From JAPLFM01 sp964650885 (GTDB lineage Bacteria; Bacteroidota; Ignavibacteria; Kapaibacteriales; UBA2268), in NCBI GenBank assembly GCA_964650885.1, contig CAZYXG010000025.1, positions 1-33,483 of the forward strand: a DNA stretch of 33,483 nucleotides, read 5' to 3'. Made by a program: the position numbers and the translations under genes. The notes beneath the pieces were generated by a model. It had not been told where the DNA came from. It made no database searches and saw nothing but the letters and a program-made list of their open reading frames with translations. Within the stretch, counting starts at the first letter, position 1, and each line of letters starts with the position of its first letter. Below are positions 1 to 7,905 of this stretch, in pieces.

Positions 1-2
1 AT

Positions 3-413
3 TTAATTTATTGTAATCTCTGAGATGTACCAAAGAGTGTCTTTTTTGGTAGTAAGGAATTTTATGTTTTTTGAATAGTTAAGTTGTGTGGCTATACTAA
101 CACTACTATTGGCAAGAGTGTCTATTTTGTTTGTGGTAATTAGCTTTTCAGCAAATATTCTTTTAAATCGGTCTGCTTCGTCCACCAAATCCAATCTTTC
201 TATTGCAAGATACTTGACTCCATTTTTTAAGAAGAAATCGGCAGCCGAATATGTATTATTACTATCTAATTCTGCTTTGAATAAGTAAACTGCTCCTTCG
301 GGCGAATCTTGCACAAGGTCAATCTTTTTGGCTTTACGTTTAAATTCTGCTTTGATAGTAACTATCTCGCACCCAATCAAACTTAAAGAAAATAGCAAAC
401 AGACTAATCGCAT
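3..413 (-). CDS. Small predicted lipoprotein, function unknown
   Basis: A 136-residue protein whose N-terminus (MRLVCLLFSLSLIGC) is a short lipoprotein signal peptide, with a lipobox LIGC and Cys15 as the likely lipidated residue. The mature part is Lys/Asp-rich with alternating hydrophobic stretches and includes the segment DSPEGAVYLFKAELDSNN, which may be a small alpha-beta fold like those of periplasmic DUF4878-type lipoproteins; I do not recognise a specific family. Its ATG lies one base beyond the stop of the alpha/beta hydrolase gene, so the two are almost certainly co-transcribed and perhaps translationally coupled. It is the last gene of the nusB-M28 peptidase-hydrolase run visible here; its stop is at bases 3-5, so the coding region is complete. 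Confidence 0.7.
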   Translation of the reverse strand: MRLVCLLFSLSLIGCEIVTIKAEFKRKAKKIDLVQDSPEGAVYLFKAELDSNNTYSAADFFLKNGVKYLAIERLDLVDEADRFKRIFAEKLITTNKIDTLANSSVSIATQLNYSKNIKFLTTKKDTLWYISEITIN

Positions 414-414
414 A

Positions 415-1287
415 TCAATTATACAAATTTAAAAATTTAACAGTTGAGTCTATTACTTCCAGTAGCTGATTGGAAGTATCATCGAAAGGATGTCTTGTAT
501 TAAAGACGTGGTTGCAATGTAATATTGGTTTTAAATTTCTTTTTGGGGAATTTATTGCAGCTGCCAATAGTGCTTCGGCTTCCTTGAAAGGCACCGTTAT
601 ATCTTGCAATCCGTGAATAATATTGACTGGTAAAGTAGTGCTTGAAATAATTTTCAGCAAATCGAATCGCTCTTCGTTAGCTAATTTGTCTTCCCAATAA
701 CTATAGTTTTGCTGAAGTTTTTGCCCCGAAGCCACGCTAACTTCAATAAATCCTTTTTCTTTCCAAACATTCACTTGTCTTGGAGTGGTTCGCATTATGT
801 TGGATATAGATGCCAATAAAGTCAATGATGAAATTCCACTAATTTCATTGCTAACTATAAGCGAAGTCGCCCCACCTAGCGAATGCCCAATTAAGTGTAG
901 CTCTCCATTCCAATTAGAATAAATTGAATTTAATTCAGGAATTAGTTTCGATTTAAGATATGTGATAGTTTGTTTTAAATCTGCTACTTGTCTGCTTACT
1001 GTGTTATTGCTAAAATTATCATTGTCGTAGAATGATTTTGTTTCATCCAAAATACCATTCATTGAAAAGTCAATATTAATTGCAATAGCTCCAGATTTGG
1101 CTATCACTTCGGATAAGTAAGGAATAAATCCCCAATTGCGAAATCCTTTGAAACCGTGCGATATAATAACAATTGGTTTAGATTCGCCATTTTCACTTAT
1201 TCTCAAATCGCATTTGATAGGCAATTCAATATCGTTCTGTAATTCAAAATAAATCTTATTCACTTTTGGAGCTTTCTTCTTTGGCAA
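415..1287 (-). CDS. Alpha/beta hydrolase (serine esterase/peptidase type)
   Basis: A 290-residue alpha/beta-hydrolase fold protein. The nucleophile elbow GHSLGG is in the middle, the oxyanion-side motif SHGFKGFRNWG follows the first strand, and the acid and histidine of the triad are probably the Asp in HGLQDITVPF and a His in the HCNHVFNTRHPF segment. No signal peptide is visible, so it is probably cytoplasmic. The architecture resembles dienelactone-hydrolase and S9-like esterases; the substrate cannot be inferred. It lies 23 bp downstream of the literal end of the M28 peptidase gene, or about 16 bp if the corrected peptidase end is used. It ends one base before the start of the small lipoprotein gene, which suggests one operon. 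Confidence 0.85.
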   Translation of the reverse strand: MPKKKAPKVNKIYFELQNDIELPIKCDLRISENGESKPIVIISHGFKGFRNWGFIPYLSEVIAKSGAIAINIDFSMNGILDETKSFYDNDNFSNNTVSRQVADLKQTITYLKSKLIPELNSIYSNWNGELHLIGHSLGGATSLIVSNEISGISSLTLLASISNIMRTTPRQVNVWKEKGFIEVSVASGQKLQQNYSYWEDKLANEERFDLLKIISSTTLPVNIIHGLQDITVPFKEAEALLAAAINSPKRNLKPILHCNHVFNTRHPFDDTSNQLLEVIDSTVKFLNLYN

Positions 1288-1310
1288 TTGTTAGATAAAC
1301 TTACTATTTT

Positions 1311-2966
1311 TTAACTTCTTTGACTTCTTTNNNNNNNNNNNNNNNNNNNNNNNNNNNNNNNNNNNNNNNNNNNNNNNNNNNNNNNNNNNNNNNNNNNNNN
1401 NNNNNNNNNNNNNNNNNNNNNNNNNNNNNNTTTAACTTCTTTGACTTCTTTGACTTCTTTGAAAACTGGTCTTACTGTTAAATTTGCCATTTCTTTAGCA
1501 ATTTCAGTGGCTGCATTTACTATTTTCGACATTCCATCGTAATTTAGTTTGTCCCAATCGTCCGTTGGCTGATGGTAGTTTGGGTGGAATCCACTAAAAA
1601 ACATTAGAACTGGTATATTCTTTTTTGCAAAAGAAGAATGGTCGCTTGGGCCTTTTCCAGTTTGCACTTTAGTTATTTTAAGCCCTTGAGCATCAGTAGT
1701 TTTATTTACTATAGCATCAAATTCATCCGCAGTTCCTAATCCCCAAATCTCAACGGAATCTTTCTTGCTCATTCCTACCATATCTAAATTAAGCATAGAA
1801 GATATTGTTTCCAATTTAATAGGTGGATTCGCCACGAAATACTTTGATCCGAGTATCCCCATTTCTTCAGCTGCAAAAGCAATAAATATCATAGAGCGTT
1901 TTGGTTTTTCCTTGCCAAAGCGTTCCATCAGTTCTAGCATTGCAGTAGTGCCGCTAGCGTTATCGTCCGCACCATTATGAATTTCCTTTGCACCCGATTT
2001 TGAATTTCTTGGTTTTCTTAATCCCAAATGGTCATAGTGTGCTCCCACAACCACATATTCACTTTTCAGAGCTGAATCACTTCCTTCAAAATATCCGAAT
2101 AAATTTGAAGTAGAAGTTTGCTTCATATTGATTTTCATATTAATATTGCAAGTTACGTTTGGCAATATAAAGCTTTTCGGTTTTTTAGTATTATTGATTT
2201 CTTTTTCAGATGTAACTAAATCGGCATTTCGAGGGAAGAATCTATTGATAGCAAATCTATTTGCTTGAACAACTGGAATCTTGATATAAGAAGCATCGTA
2301 ATAATCCAAATTATCAAATACATTTGCAGAATCGCCTTGTATTTTTAAAAAAATTATTCCAACTGCTCCCATCTCTTGAGCTTTTAATGTTTTTGAAGTA
2401 TAACTTGTATATTTGCCAAATTTACTGTCTTTCTTATCGCCATCGGGGGAACTAGTCAAGCAAATAACTACTTTGCCTTTCACATCAATTTCTTCGTAAT
2501 CATTATAGCTCAATTCCTTAGCAGATATCCCATAGCCCACAAAAGCTAATTCGCCATTTGCAACTCCAGATTTGGACCAGCCCAAATGCAACCATTCGCT
2601 TCCTGCACCAAGCTTGTTACTTCTTGGTTTGATTTTATCGTTTGGTACACCTGGTTTTGGCACAAACACAGCCATATCTATAAAAGAAGTTGAATCGAGT
2701 TGACCTTCAATTGGAACATCAAAATTTTGTGTGTAGCTAGAGCCAAACATTTTCAAGCCATTCTTAGCAAATTGTTCCGTAATAAATGTTGCAGCTTTTT
2801 CTATTCCTGGAGTTCCAGCATATCTGCCTTCCAGCTCATCGGATGATAAGAATTTAACGTTAGCTTTAAGCTTTTCGATAAGTTCGGGTTGGGCAAAAGC
2901 AATACTTTGAACAAATAAGATTGACAACAATAAATAGATTGTATATTTTCTCATTAATTTAGCCAT
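1311..2966 (-). CDS. Secreted M28 family zinc aminopeptidase with PA domain and KEV-repeat tail (interrupted by assembly gap)
   Basis: The N-terminus (MRKYTIYLLLSILFVQSIAFA) is a Sec signal peptide. A protease-associated (PA) domain lies at about residues 130-240. The M28 catalytic domain follows, with the zinc ligands readable: GAHYDHLG (His), GADDNASG (bridging Asp), AAEEMGILGS (Glu pair), LNLDMVGM (Asp) and the final His in HPNYHQPTDDW. The product is probably an exported di-zinc aminopeptidase. The C-terminus is a 9-bp repeat coding Lys-Glu-Val, interrupted by 100 N at 1331-1430. Read literally, the frame after the N run gives RSQRS and stop, but the KEV frame continues on the far side as KEVKEVKK and a TAG at 1304-1306. 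The true end is therefore probably 1304. Two starts are possible (M1 or M5); M5 gives the cleaner signal peptide. The gene begins 12 bp after nusB. Confidence 0.88.
   Translation of the reverse strand: MAKLMRKYTIYLLLSILFVQSIAFAQPELIEKLKANVKFLSSDELEGRYAGTPGIEKAATFITEQFAKNGLKMFGSSYTQNFDVPIEGQLDSTSFIDMAVFVPKPGVPNDKIKPRSNKLGAGSEWLHLGWSKSGVANGELAFVGYGISAKELSYNDYEEIDVKGKVVICLTSSPDGDKKDSKFGKYTSYTSKTLKAQEMGAVGIIFLKIQGDSANVFDNLDYYDASYIKIPVVQANRFAINRFFPRNADLVTSEKEINNTKKPKSFILPNVTCNINMKINMKQTSTSNLFGYFEGSDSALKSEYVVVGAHYDHLGLRKPRNSKSGAKEIHNGADDNASGTTAMLELMERFGKEKPKRSMIFIAFAAEEMGILGSKYFVANPPIKLETISSMLNLDMVGMSKKDSVEIWGLGTADEFDAIVNKTTDAQGLKITKVQTGKGPSDHSSFAKKNIPVLMFFSGFHPNYHQPTDDWDKLNYDGMSKIVNAATEIAKEMANLTVRPVFKEVKEVKEVKXXXXXXXXXXXXXXXXXXXXXXXXXXXXXXXXXXRSQRS
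1331..1430. other. Assembly gap (100 N) inside the KEV-coding repeat
   Basis: Exactly 100 N, the usual placeholder for unknown length. The 21 bases before the gap (1310-1330) are identical to the 21 bases after it (1431-1451), both made of the 9-bp repeat TTTGACTTC. The two contig ends may simply overlap, or the repeat may be longer than was assembled. The reading frame across the gap is therefore not reliable. Confidence 0.95.
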
Positions 2967-2978
2967 ATAGTAGGAGGG

Positions 2979-3566
2979 TTAATCTTCTTTAAGTCCACGA
3001 CCAGATTTACTCAATTTGCCTTCGGCTTTGAGTTTATCTAAAACTGAATCGAGAATCCCATTAATAAATTGGTTGCTTTTTTCTGTTGAGTATTTCTTAG
3101 AGATGTCTATCGCTTCATTGATACTCACCTTTGGAGGAATTTCGGGGAAGTGCAAAAGCTCTGCCACTCCAATTTCCAAAAGTATTTTGTCTATAGGAGC
3201 AATGCGTTCCATATCCCAATTTTTTGCAAAATCTTCAATAAGTTTATTAGTTTCGTCTTTGTTTGCTAAAATGTGTCCAATAAGTTCTTTGGCGAACAGA
3301 ATTTCTTCCTCTTTCCAAACAATTGGAGTGTCGGATTCTATTTCGTAAATTTCTTCTGGATTAAGCAGTTTGTCGAAATGTTCATCGAAATCTTCTTCGA
3401 AATTAAATTCTCGGAAAAAAACGTGGAAAAAGATGTCTTTGATGTCAAGTTCACAAAATTCAAAGGCAAGAAGCACTTGCATAACTTTTTCGCGTGCAAG
3501 TCTTCGGTTTCCTTTCAGATTCTTAGTTTTGCTGAGAGGATATAAGTCGGATAGCTCTAGGGACAT
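2979..3566 (-). CDS. nusB: Transcription antitermination protein NusB
   Basis: A 195-residue protein matching NusB. RRLAREKVMQVLLAFEF is the characteristic first helix, and the C-terminal NQFINGILDSVLDKL is the family signature. NusB binds boxA RNA with NusE (S10) and promotes antitermination of rRNA operons. It has an acidic, Phe-rich insertion at about residues 45-75 (FFREFNFEEDFDEHFDKLL), which makes it longer than E. coli NusB (139 aa); extended forms like this are common in Bacteroidota. It heads a minus-strand run with the M28 peptidase gene 12 bp downstream. I see no clear TAnnTTTG box in the 115 bp shared with the divergent sirtuin gene. Confidence 0.93.
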   Translation of the reverse strand: MSLELSDLYPLSKTKNLKGNRRLAREKVMQVLLAFEFCELDIKDIFFHVFFREFNFEEDFDEHFDKLLNPEEIYEIESDTPIVWKEEEILFAKELIGHILANKDETNKLIEDFAKNWDMERIAPIDKILLEIGVAELLHFPEIPPKVSINEAIDISKKYSTEKSNQFINGILDSVLDKLKAEGKLSKSGRGLKED

Positions 3567-3681
3567 AAAAAAGAACTTAGATTTTGTACCAATTTTGATT
3601 AATTTAGTTGTGCAATATAATTAAAATTCTTGTTAGTTATTTAAAAATGCGAATAAATCTTCAATTATTTGAAACTTAGTT

Positions 3682-4431
3682 ATGCCAAATAAACTCGAAA
3701 TTTCAGATTTAATAATAGAAAAGCTCTCCAATGCAAGTCATATCGTGGTGCTTACAGGTGCTGGAATATCTTCAGAAAGTGGAGTGAAAACATTTCGTGA
3801 CCCCGATGGTATATGGGCGAAATTTAATCCTCAAGAACTGGCAAGTATTGATGGATTTATGTCAAATCCAAAATTAGTATGGGATTGGTATCAAGAGAGA
3901 AGAGCAATTGTTGATTCTGTAAGACCAAACACAGGACATTTGGCATTGTCTGAATTAGAAAAGATTACGCCTAAGCTTTCACTTTATACCCAAAACGTGG
4001 ATAAGCTGCACCAAAGAGCAGGCAGCCAAAATGTGCAAGAGCTTCACGGTAATATAGTTGAAAACAAATGTTTCGATTGCAATAAGCCCCACGTAGAAAA
4101 TATCACTAACGGTGAATTGCCAAAATGTAAGTATTGCGGCGGCAAAATCAGACCAAATGTAGTTTGGTTTGGCGAAATGCTTCCTGAAAAAGTACTTCAA
4201 AATGCAGAAAGAGATGCAAGTCATTGCGATTTCTTCATAACAATTGGCACTTCTGGCGAGGTTTACCCTGCCGCAGGTTTGCCTGCTTTAGCAGTTCGCA
4301 ATGGAGCTTATGCTTTGGAAATAAATGCAAATGAAACCAGTATAAGCAAAATGCATCATTCTAATATATTCGCACCATCTGGATTGGCATTGCCCGCAAT
4401 AGTAGAATTATTAAAAAACAAAACAAGGTAA
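3682..4431 (+). CDS. cobB: NAD-dependent protein deacylase, sirtuin (CobB/SIRT5-like class III)
   Basis: A 249-residue Sir2 family enzyme. The NAD-binding motif is TGAGISSESG (25-34) with FRDPDGIW (38-45); TQNVDKLHQRAG (103-114) and the catalytic His122 in ELHGN follow. Four Cys in CFDC (130, 133) and CKYC (149, 152) form the structural zinc site, and WFGEMLP is conserved. Tyr70 and Arg73 in WYQERR match the Y-x-x-R pair that recognises negatively charged acyl-lysine in SIRT5 and CobB. Desuccinylase or demalonylase activity is therefore likely in addition to deacetylation (family knowledge; activity is inferred). It acts in the cytoplasm. acpS starts 7 bp downstream, so the two probably share a transcript. 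Confidence 0.93.
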   Translation: MPNKLEISDLIIEKLSNASHIVVLTGAGISSESGVKTFRDPDGIWAKFNPQELASIDGFMSNPKLVWDWYQERRAIVDSVRPNTGHLALSELEKITPKLSLYTQNVDKLHQRAGSQNVQELHGNIVENKCFDCNKPHVENITNGELPKCKYCGGKIRPNVVWFGEMLPEKVLQNAERDASHCDFFITIGTSGEVYPAAGLPALAVRNGAYALEINANETSISKMHHSNIFAPSGLALPAIVELLKNKTR

Positions 4432-4438
4432 TAGAAAA

Positions 4439-4813
4439 ATGATTTACGGAATTGGGATTGATATTGTTGAAGTGGAACGTATCCAAAAATCAATAGAAAA
4501 CTATGGCGATAGATTTAAAAATAAACTTTTTGCCGAAAACGAAATTGAATATTGTGAGAAGTGGAAAGATAAAAAATTTGTGCATTATGCAGCAAGATTC
4601 GCCGCAAAAGAAGCATTTTCCAAGGCAATTTCTACTGGTATCACACAAGGCTTTTCATTCAAAGATGTAGCAATTCAAAACGAACCATCGGGTCAGCCTG
4701 TGTTAGTTCTTGGAGGAGATATGAAAGAAAAATACGGACATCTGAAAAGCTATGTAACACTATCCCACACAGACAATAATGCAGTAGCAGCAATAGTTTT
4801 GGAAGAAGTGTGA
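4439..4813 (+). CDS. acpS: Holo-[acyl-carrier-protein] synthase AcpS
   Basis: A 124-residue protein of standard AcpS length. It transfers 4'-phosphopantetheine from CoA to Ser of apo-ACP, activating fatty-acid synthesis. The magnesium ligands are visible: Asp8 in IGIDIVEVERI and Glu58 in FAAKEAFSKAI. The central YAARFAAKEA and the C-terminal YVTLSHTDNNAVA are family signatures. It is placed directly after the sirtuin gene with only 7 bp between them. Both products act on acyl or CoA-derived groups, but the pairing may be simple operon packing. Confidence 0.95.
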   Translation: MIYGIGIDIVEVERIQKSIENYGDRFKNKLFAENEIEYCEKWKDKKFVHYAARFAAKEAFSKAISTGITQGFSFKDVAIQNEPSGQPVLVLGGDMKEKYGHLKSYVTLSHTDNNAVAAIVLEEV

Positions 4814-4875
4814 CCTTATATACCGAAAATTAGGTTATTGAAGTTAGAAACGGATGTCTTGTGTCCTTTATAAAA

Positions 4876-4914
4876 CTCAACCCCCACATACCCAAAAGCT
4901 CTTTAGGGGGTGAG
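4876..4914. terminator. Stem-loop between acpS and rfbC (possible bidirectional terminator or repeat)
   Basis: CTCAACCCCC at 4876-4885 can pair with GGGGGTGAG at 4906-4914, with one bulged base and a loop of about 20 nt that itself contains AAAGCTCTTT. It lies between the convergent ends of acpS and rfbC, where a terminator is expected, but no clean U-tract follows on either strand. The C-rich arms resemble those in the repeat array at 30.8-31.6 kb, so it may be a stray copy of such an element instead. Confidence 0.4.
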
Positions 4915-4925
4915 CTATGCACCCC

Positions 4926-5507
4926 TCACACCACAAAATATTTGCTTTCTTTTGTTTCTAACCATTGGTCTAATGTTTGGGCGGTTTTGTCTTTTTCGGA
5001 GATTTCTGGTTCTGCTATTCCAACTTCTTCGAACTGCCAATCTATTCCAACTTTGGTATCTGCCCACGTGATGTTGCGTTCGCAAGCAGGATTCCAAACG
5101 GCTGTGCATTTGTACTGCACTTCTGTGCCATCTACTCTTGCTAAAAATCCATTAGCAAATCCTGGTGGCACCCATAGCACTTGTTTATTCTCTTCGCTAA
5201 TTAAATATTTTCGGTATTGCCCAAGAGTTGGCGAGTTATGCCGTATGTCCACCTCGCAGACTAATGCTTCGCCACGAGTAACTCGAATTAATTTACCCAT
5301 TGGTTTGTCCCATTGGAAGTGCATACCTCGCAGCACTCCTTTGGCACTTTTGGAATGGTTGTCCTGAATAAAATTAGTCGGCAAACCATATTTCTCAAAT
5401 TCATCGGCTCTATAGCTTTCCATAAAAAAGCCACGGCTATCTCCAAATACTGCCGTTTCAAAAAGAACTAATCCATTCAGCTCTTCTTTAATTATTTTCA
5501 ATCCCAT
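4926..5507 (-). CDS. rfbC: dTDP-4-dehydrorhamnose 3,5-epimerase
   Basis: A 193-residue RmlC/RfbC cupin that epimerises dTDP-4-keto-6-deoxyglucose at C3 and C5 in dTDP-L-rhamnose synthesis. Family motifs are in order: DSRGFFMESYR (23-33), FIQDNHSKS (46-54), GVLRGMHFQ with catalytic His63, then a GEALVCEVDIR strand and the WVPPGFANGF segment. It starts one base after the stop of the desuccinylase-like gene and is therefore the last gene of the rimB-rimK run. No rfbA, rfbB or rfbD is visible nearby, so the rest of the rhamnose pathway must be encoded elsewhere. Its presence in this operon looks like co-expression and not a shared pathway. Confidence 0.94.
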   Translation of the reverse strand: MGLKIIKEELNGLVLFETAVFGDSRGFFMESYRADEFEKYGLPTNFIQDNHSKSAKGVLRGMHFQWDKPMGKLIRVTRGEALVCEVDIRHNSPTLGQYRKYLISEENKQVLWVPPGFANGFLARVDGTEVQYKCTAVWNPACERNITWADTKVGIDWQFEEVGIAEPEISEKDKTAQTLDQWLETKESKYFVV

Positions 5508-5508
5508 T

Positions 5509-6462
5509 TTAGTCTGCTTCGTTAAATCCTATATGAAATAGTGCTTCCCCTTGATGCACTACAGGCAAATTATTTATTCCAAAAACGTAGCAATCGTGTG
5601 GAGCTTTCACTTTCACTTCCGATTCGCCATAAGGGTCGGAAATCACACCTATTACTTGTCTTTTCTTGATTTTCTCACCATTTTTCACCATTGGTTTGAA
5701 TAGTCCCGAAGCTTTAGCTCTCAGCCAACTATTTCTAGAAAGCACAATGGGTAAATGTTCGGAATGTTTTGTAGTATCTATCATTCCTAGCGATTTCATC
5801 AATCTACGTGTTCCAGCAATTCCTTCTTCTATTCCTTGTGGGTCTAGCCGAAGTGATTCGCCAGTTTCATAAACTAATATTGGTTTATTTGCTTTTTGAG
5901 CAGTTTTACGAATAGTCTTATCCATAAGTGGCGAATTGATTATGAATGGCGGTTGGAATGCTTCTGCGTATTCTAAATTTTTCTTAAAATTAAAATCGCA
6001 TCTAATCTGTGGGAAATTAGTTTTCTTTTCCCCACCAGTATGATAATCCACTCCCAAATCAATCACTGGTAATATATCCTTTGTGAACGAATGTGCTATC
6101 AAGCTTGCGAGCGAGCCATTATCTCCGCCTGGGAAACATCGGTTTATGTCTTTGCCATCTGGTGTTTCTCTTTTGTAATTGATAAAGCCGAAAATATTCA
6201 AAATAGGAATAGCTATCACAGTCCCACGCTTGGGTTGCAAATGTCCAGCCACTTTCAATCTACGAATAATTTCCACTCCATTAATTTCATCTCCGTGAAG
6301 TCCAGCAATTAGCAATAGAGTTGGTCCATCGTTATTTGAGCGGTAAACAGAAATAGGAATATCAATTTTAGTGGAAGAAGGTAATTTAGCAACATTCAAA
6401 TTGATTATCCTATTTTCACCCTTTTCAATATAATTCCCAAGTAATTTCAATACATCTGGCAT
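5509..6462 (-). CDS. Succinylglutamate desuccinylase/aspartoacylase family zinc hydrolase
   Basis: A 317-residue M14-like zinc hydrolase of the AstE/AspA group. Zinc ligands are His56 and Glu59 in GLHGDEINGVE and His140 in DYHTGG; the substrate-binding GKDINRCFPGG segment (102-112) is also present. The C-terminal third (KNGEKIKKRQVIGVI onward) is the barrel-like domain usual in this family. No signal peptide is visible. The gene is packed between a rimK-like ligase (12 bp upstream) and rfbC (1 bp downstream). The rimK/retropepsin/desuccinylase trio is a recurrent neighbourhood, in which this enzyme is thought to cleave an amide-linked acyl or amino-acid group. The true substrate is unknown. 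Confidence 0.88.
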   Translation of the reverse strand: MPDVLKLLGNYIEKGENRIINLNVAKLPSSTKIDIPISVYRSNNDGPTLLLIAGLHGDEINGVEIIRRLKVAGHLQPKRGTVIAIPILNIFGFINYKRETPDGKDINRCFPGGDNGSLASLIAHSFTKDILPVIDLGVDYHTGGEKKTNFPQIRCDFNFKKNLEYAEAFQPPFIINSPLMDKTIRKTAQKANKPILVYETGESLRLDPQGIEEGIAGTRRLMKSLGMIDTTKHSEHLPIVLSRNSWLRAKASGLFKPMVKNGEKIKKRQVIGVISDPYGESEVKVKAPHDCYVFGINNLPVVHQGEALFHIGFNEAD

Positions 6463-6474
6463 ATTTATCTTACC

Positions 6475-7380
6475 TTAAATTTCTTTATTATTTGAAGAAC
6501 TACCAACATTTCTTTCGATATATTCAATTATATCTCCAGCTATATCATTTTGGGTTGCAGTTTCTATTCCAAATAGCCCTGGCGATGAATTTACTTCAAG
6601 AATAAGTGGTCCACGTTCCGATTGAAGAATATCAACACCAGCTATTTTGAGTTCCATCACATCGGCAGCACGAATAGCAGCAACTTGTTCGGCAGCATTA
6701 AGCTCTATAACTTCAGCTTTACCACCTCTATGTAAATTAGAGCGGAAGTCTCCTTCCAATCCTTGTCTTTTCATTGCTCCCACTACTTTACCGTCAACTA
6801 CGAATGCACGAATGTCTGCCCCACCAGCTTCTTTGATAAATTCTTGGATTAACACCTCAGCTTTTAGTCCAGAAAATGCTTCGATTACTGATTTTGCTGC
6901 TTTGTGTGTTTCAGCCAAAACGACACCCAGCCCTTGAGTTCCTTCCAATATTTTTATAATCAGAGGTGCTTTACCCAATTGCTTGATAATGGATTCCACA
7001 TCGGTATCTTTGGGGTGGTTTGCAAAAATTGTTTTTGGTATTCCCAAGCCAAGTTGCGAGATAATCTGCAAGCTACGTAATTTGTCCCTTGAGCGAACTA
7101 TTGATTGAGAACCATTGGCACAAAATACTTTCATCACTTCAAACTGACGAACTACAGCTGTTCCATAGAATGTAACAGACGCACCAATTCTTGGAATTAC
7201 AGCATCAATATCGGTCAGCTCTTCTCCATTATATTGAATTCGGGGGTTCCCGCCTTCAATTATTATATTACATTTTGTGTGGTCAATCACTCGCACATCG
7301 TGTCCACGAGCTTTGCCAGCTTCAACAAGTCGGCGAGTAGAATAAAGTTTTGAATTTCGTGATAAAACAACAATTCTCAT
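6475..7380 (-). CDS. rimK: RimK-family alpha-L-glutamate ligase (ATP-grasp)
   Basis: A 301-residue ATP-grasp enzyme of RimK type and usual length. The N-terminal pre-ATP-grasp domain contains DAVIPRIGASVTFYG (59-73). KLRSLQIISQLGLGIPKT leads into the ATP-grasp core, with ATP-binding KILEGTQGLGVVLAE and the metal-binding LILEVNSSPGLFGIE near the C-terminus. In E. coli RimK adds glutamates to the C-terminus of ribosomal protein S6; related enzymes glutamylate small molecules such as F420 or mycosporine precursors. A 25-bp gap separates it from the rimB-like protease gene upstream, and 12 bp from the desuccinylase-like gene downstream. Glutamate ligation is well supported; the target is inferred only. 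Confidence 0.92.
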   Translation of the reverse strand: MRIVVLSRNSKLYSTRRLVEAGKARGHDVRVIDHTKCNIIIEGGNPRIQYNGEELTDIDAVIPRIGASVTFYGTAVVRQFEVMKVFCANGSQSIVRSRDKLRSLQIISQLGLGIPKTIFANHPKDTDVESIIKQLGKAPLIIKILEGTQGLGVVLAETHKAAKSVIEAFSGLKAEVLIQEFIKEAGGADIRAFVVDGKVVGAMKRQGLEGDFRSNLHRGGKAEVIELNAAEQVAAIRAADVMELKIAGVDILQSERGPLILEVNSSPGLFGIETATQNDIAGDIIEYIERNVGSSSNNKEI

Positions 7381-7405
7381 AAAGCACTCTTTGGGTTAAT
7401 TAATT

Positions 7406-7828
7406 TTAGGAATTTAACAAAAATATTTTTGAAACATCAACTATAAATTTATTCCTTAGAAATTTTCTTCCCAAAAGAATAGGATATTTCATTTTGCTGC
7501 GGTTAGTAAGAGTAAAATGTGTCTTAAAATTAGAATCGCCAAACTTAACTAAAAGATTGACAACATATCGGGTTTGTGTTTTCCCATTGCTGGAGCGTAC
7601 TTTTTTCTTTTTAAAATTTTTAATTATAAGAAGTTTGTTATTGTAGTTGGGGTGGTACGGATCGAGCAATTCCAAACGCAAACGAGTAGTGCCATCGGGC
7701 ATTTCCTCTTCCACAATATGGTGGCAATGTAAAGCAGAAGTATATGCGCCAGTGTCAATTTTGGCAGTTAAACCAAGAATGCCTAAATTTGGCAAATCTA
7801 TTTTCTCTTTTCTTCCAATAGTAATCAT
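7406..7828 (-). CDS. RimB-like retropepsin-type aspartic protease (ATP-dependent zinc protease family)
   Basis: I start the gene at the ATG at 7826-7828 (MITIGRKEKIDLPNLG), giving 140 residues. The open frame extends upstream to 7906, but that extension is Phe/Tyr/Leu-rich, does not look like this family, and would run up to the divergent rlmH start. The catalytic aspartate lies in AKIDTGAYTSALHCH, the usual IDTGARTSALH motif of the RimB family; KYPILLGRKFLRN is the second conserved block. In Pseudomonas RimB is reported to act with RimK on glutamylated S6. Here it is the first gene of the rimB-rimK-desuccinylase-rfbC run. No strong Shine-Dalgarno precedes the chosen start. Confidence 0.85.
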   Translation of the reverse strand: MITIGRKEKIDLPNLGILGLTAKIDTGAYTSALHCHHIVEEEMPDGTTRLRLELLDPYHPNYNNKLLIIKNFKKKKVRSSNGKTQTRYVVNLLVKFGDSNFKTHFTLTNRSKMKYPILLGRKFLRNKFIVDVSKIFLLNS

Positions 7829-7905
7829 TTTGTAAATATAATTGTATGATAGGAAGTAAAAAAGCAAAAGATGTAAACAATTGAAAAATTTAAAAATGAA
7901 AAGCA

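Noticed and set aside
4861..5367. Open plus-strand frame of 168 codons
   Set aside because: It lies opposite rfbC, which has clear catalytic motifs; the plus-strand translation has no family features.
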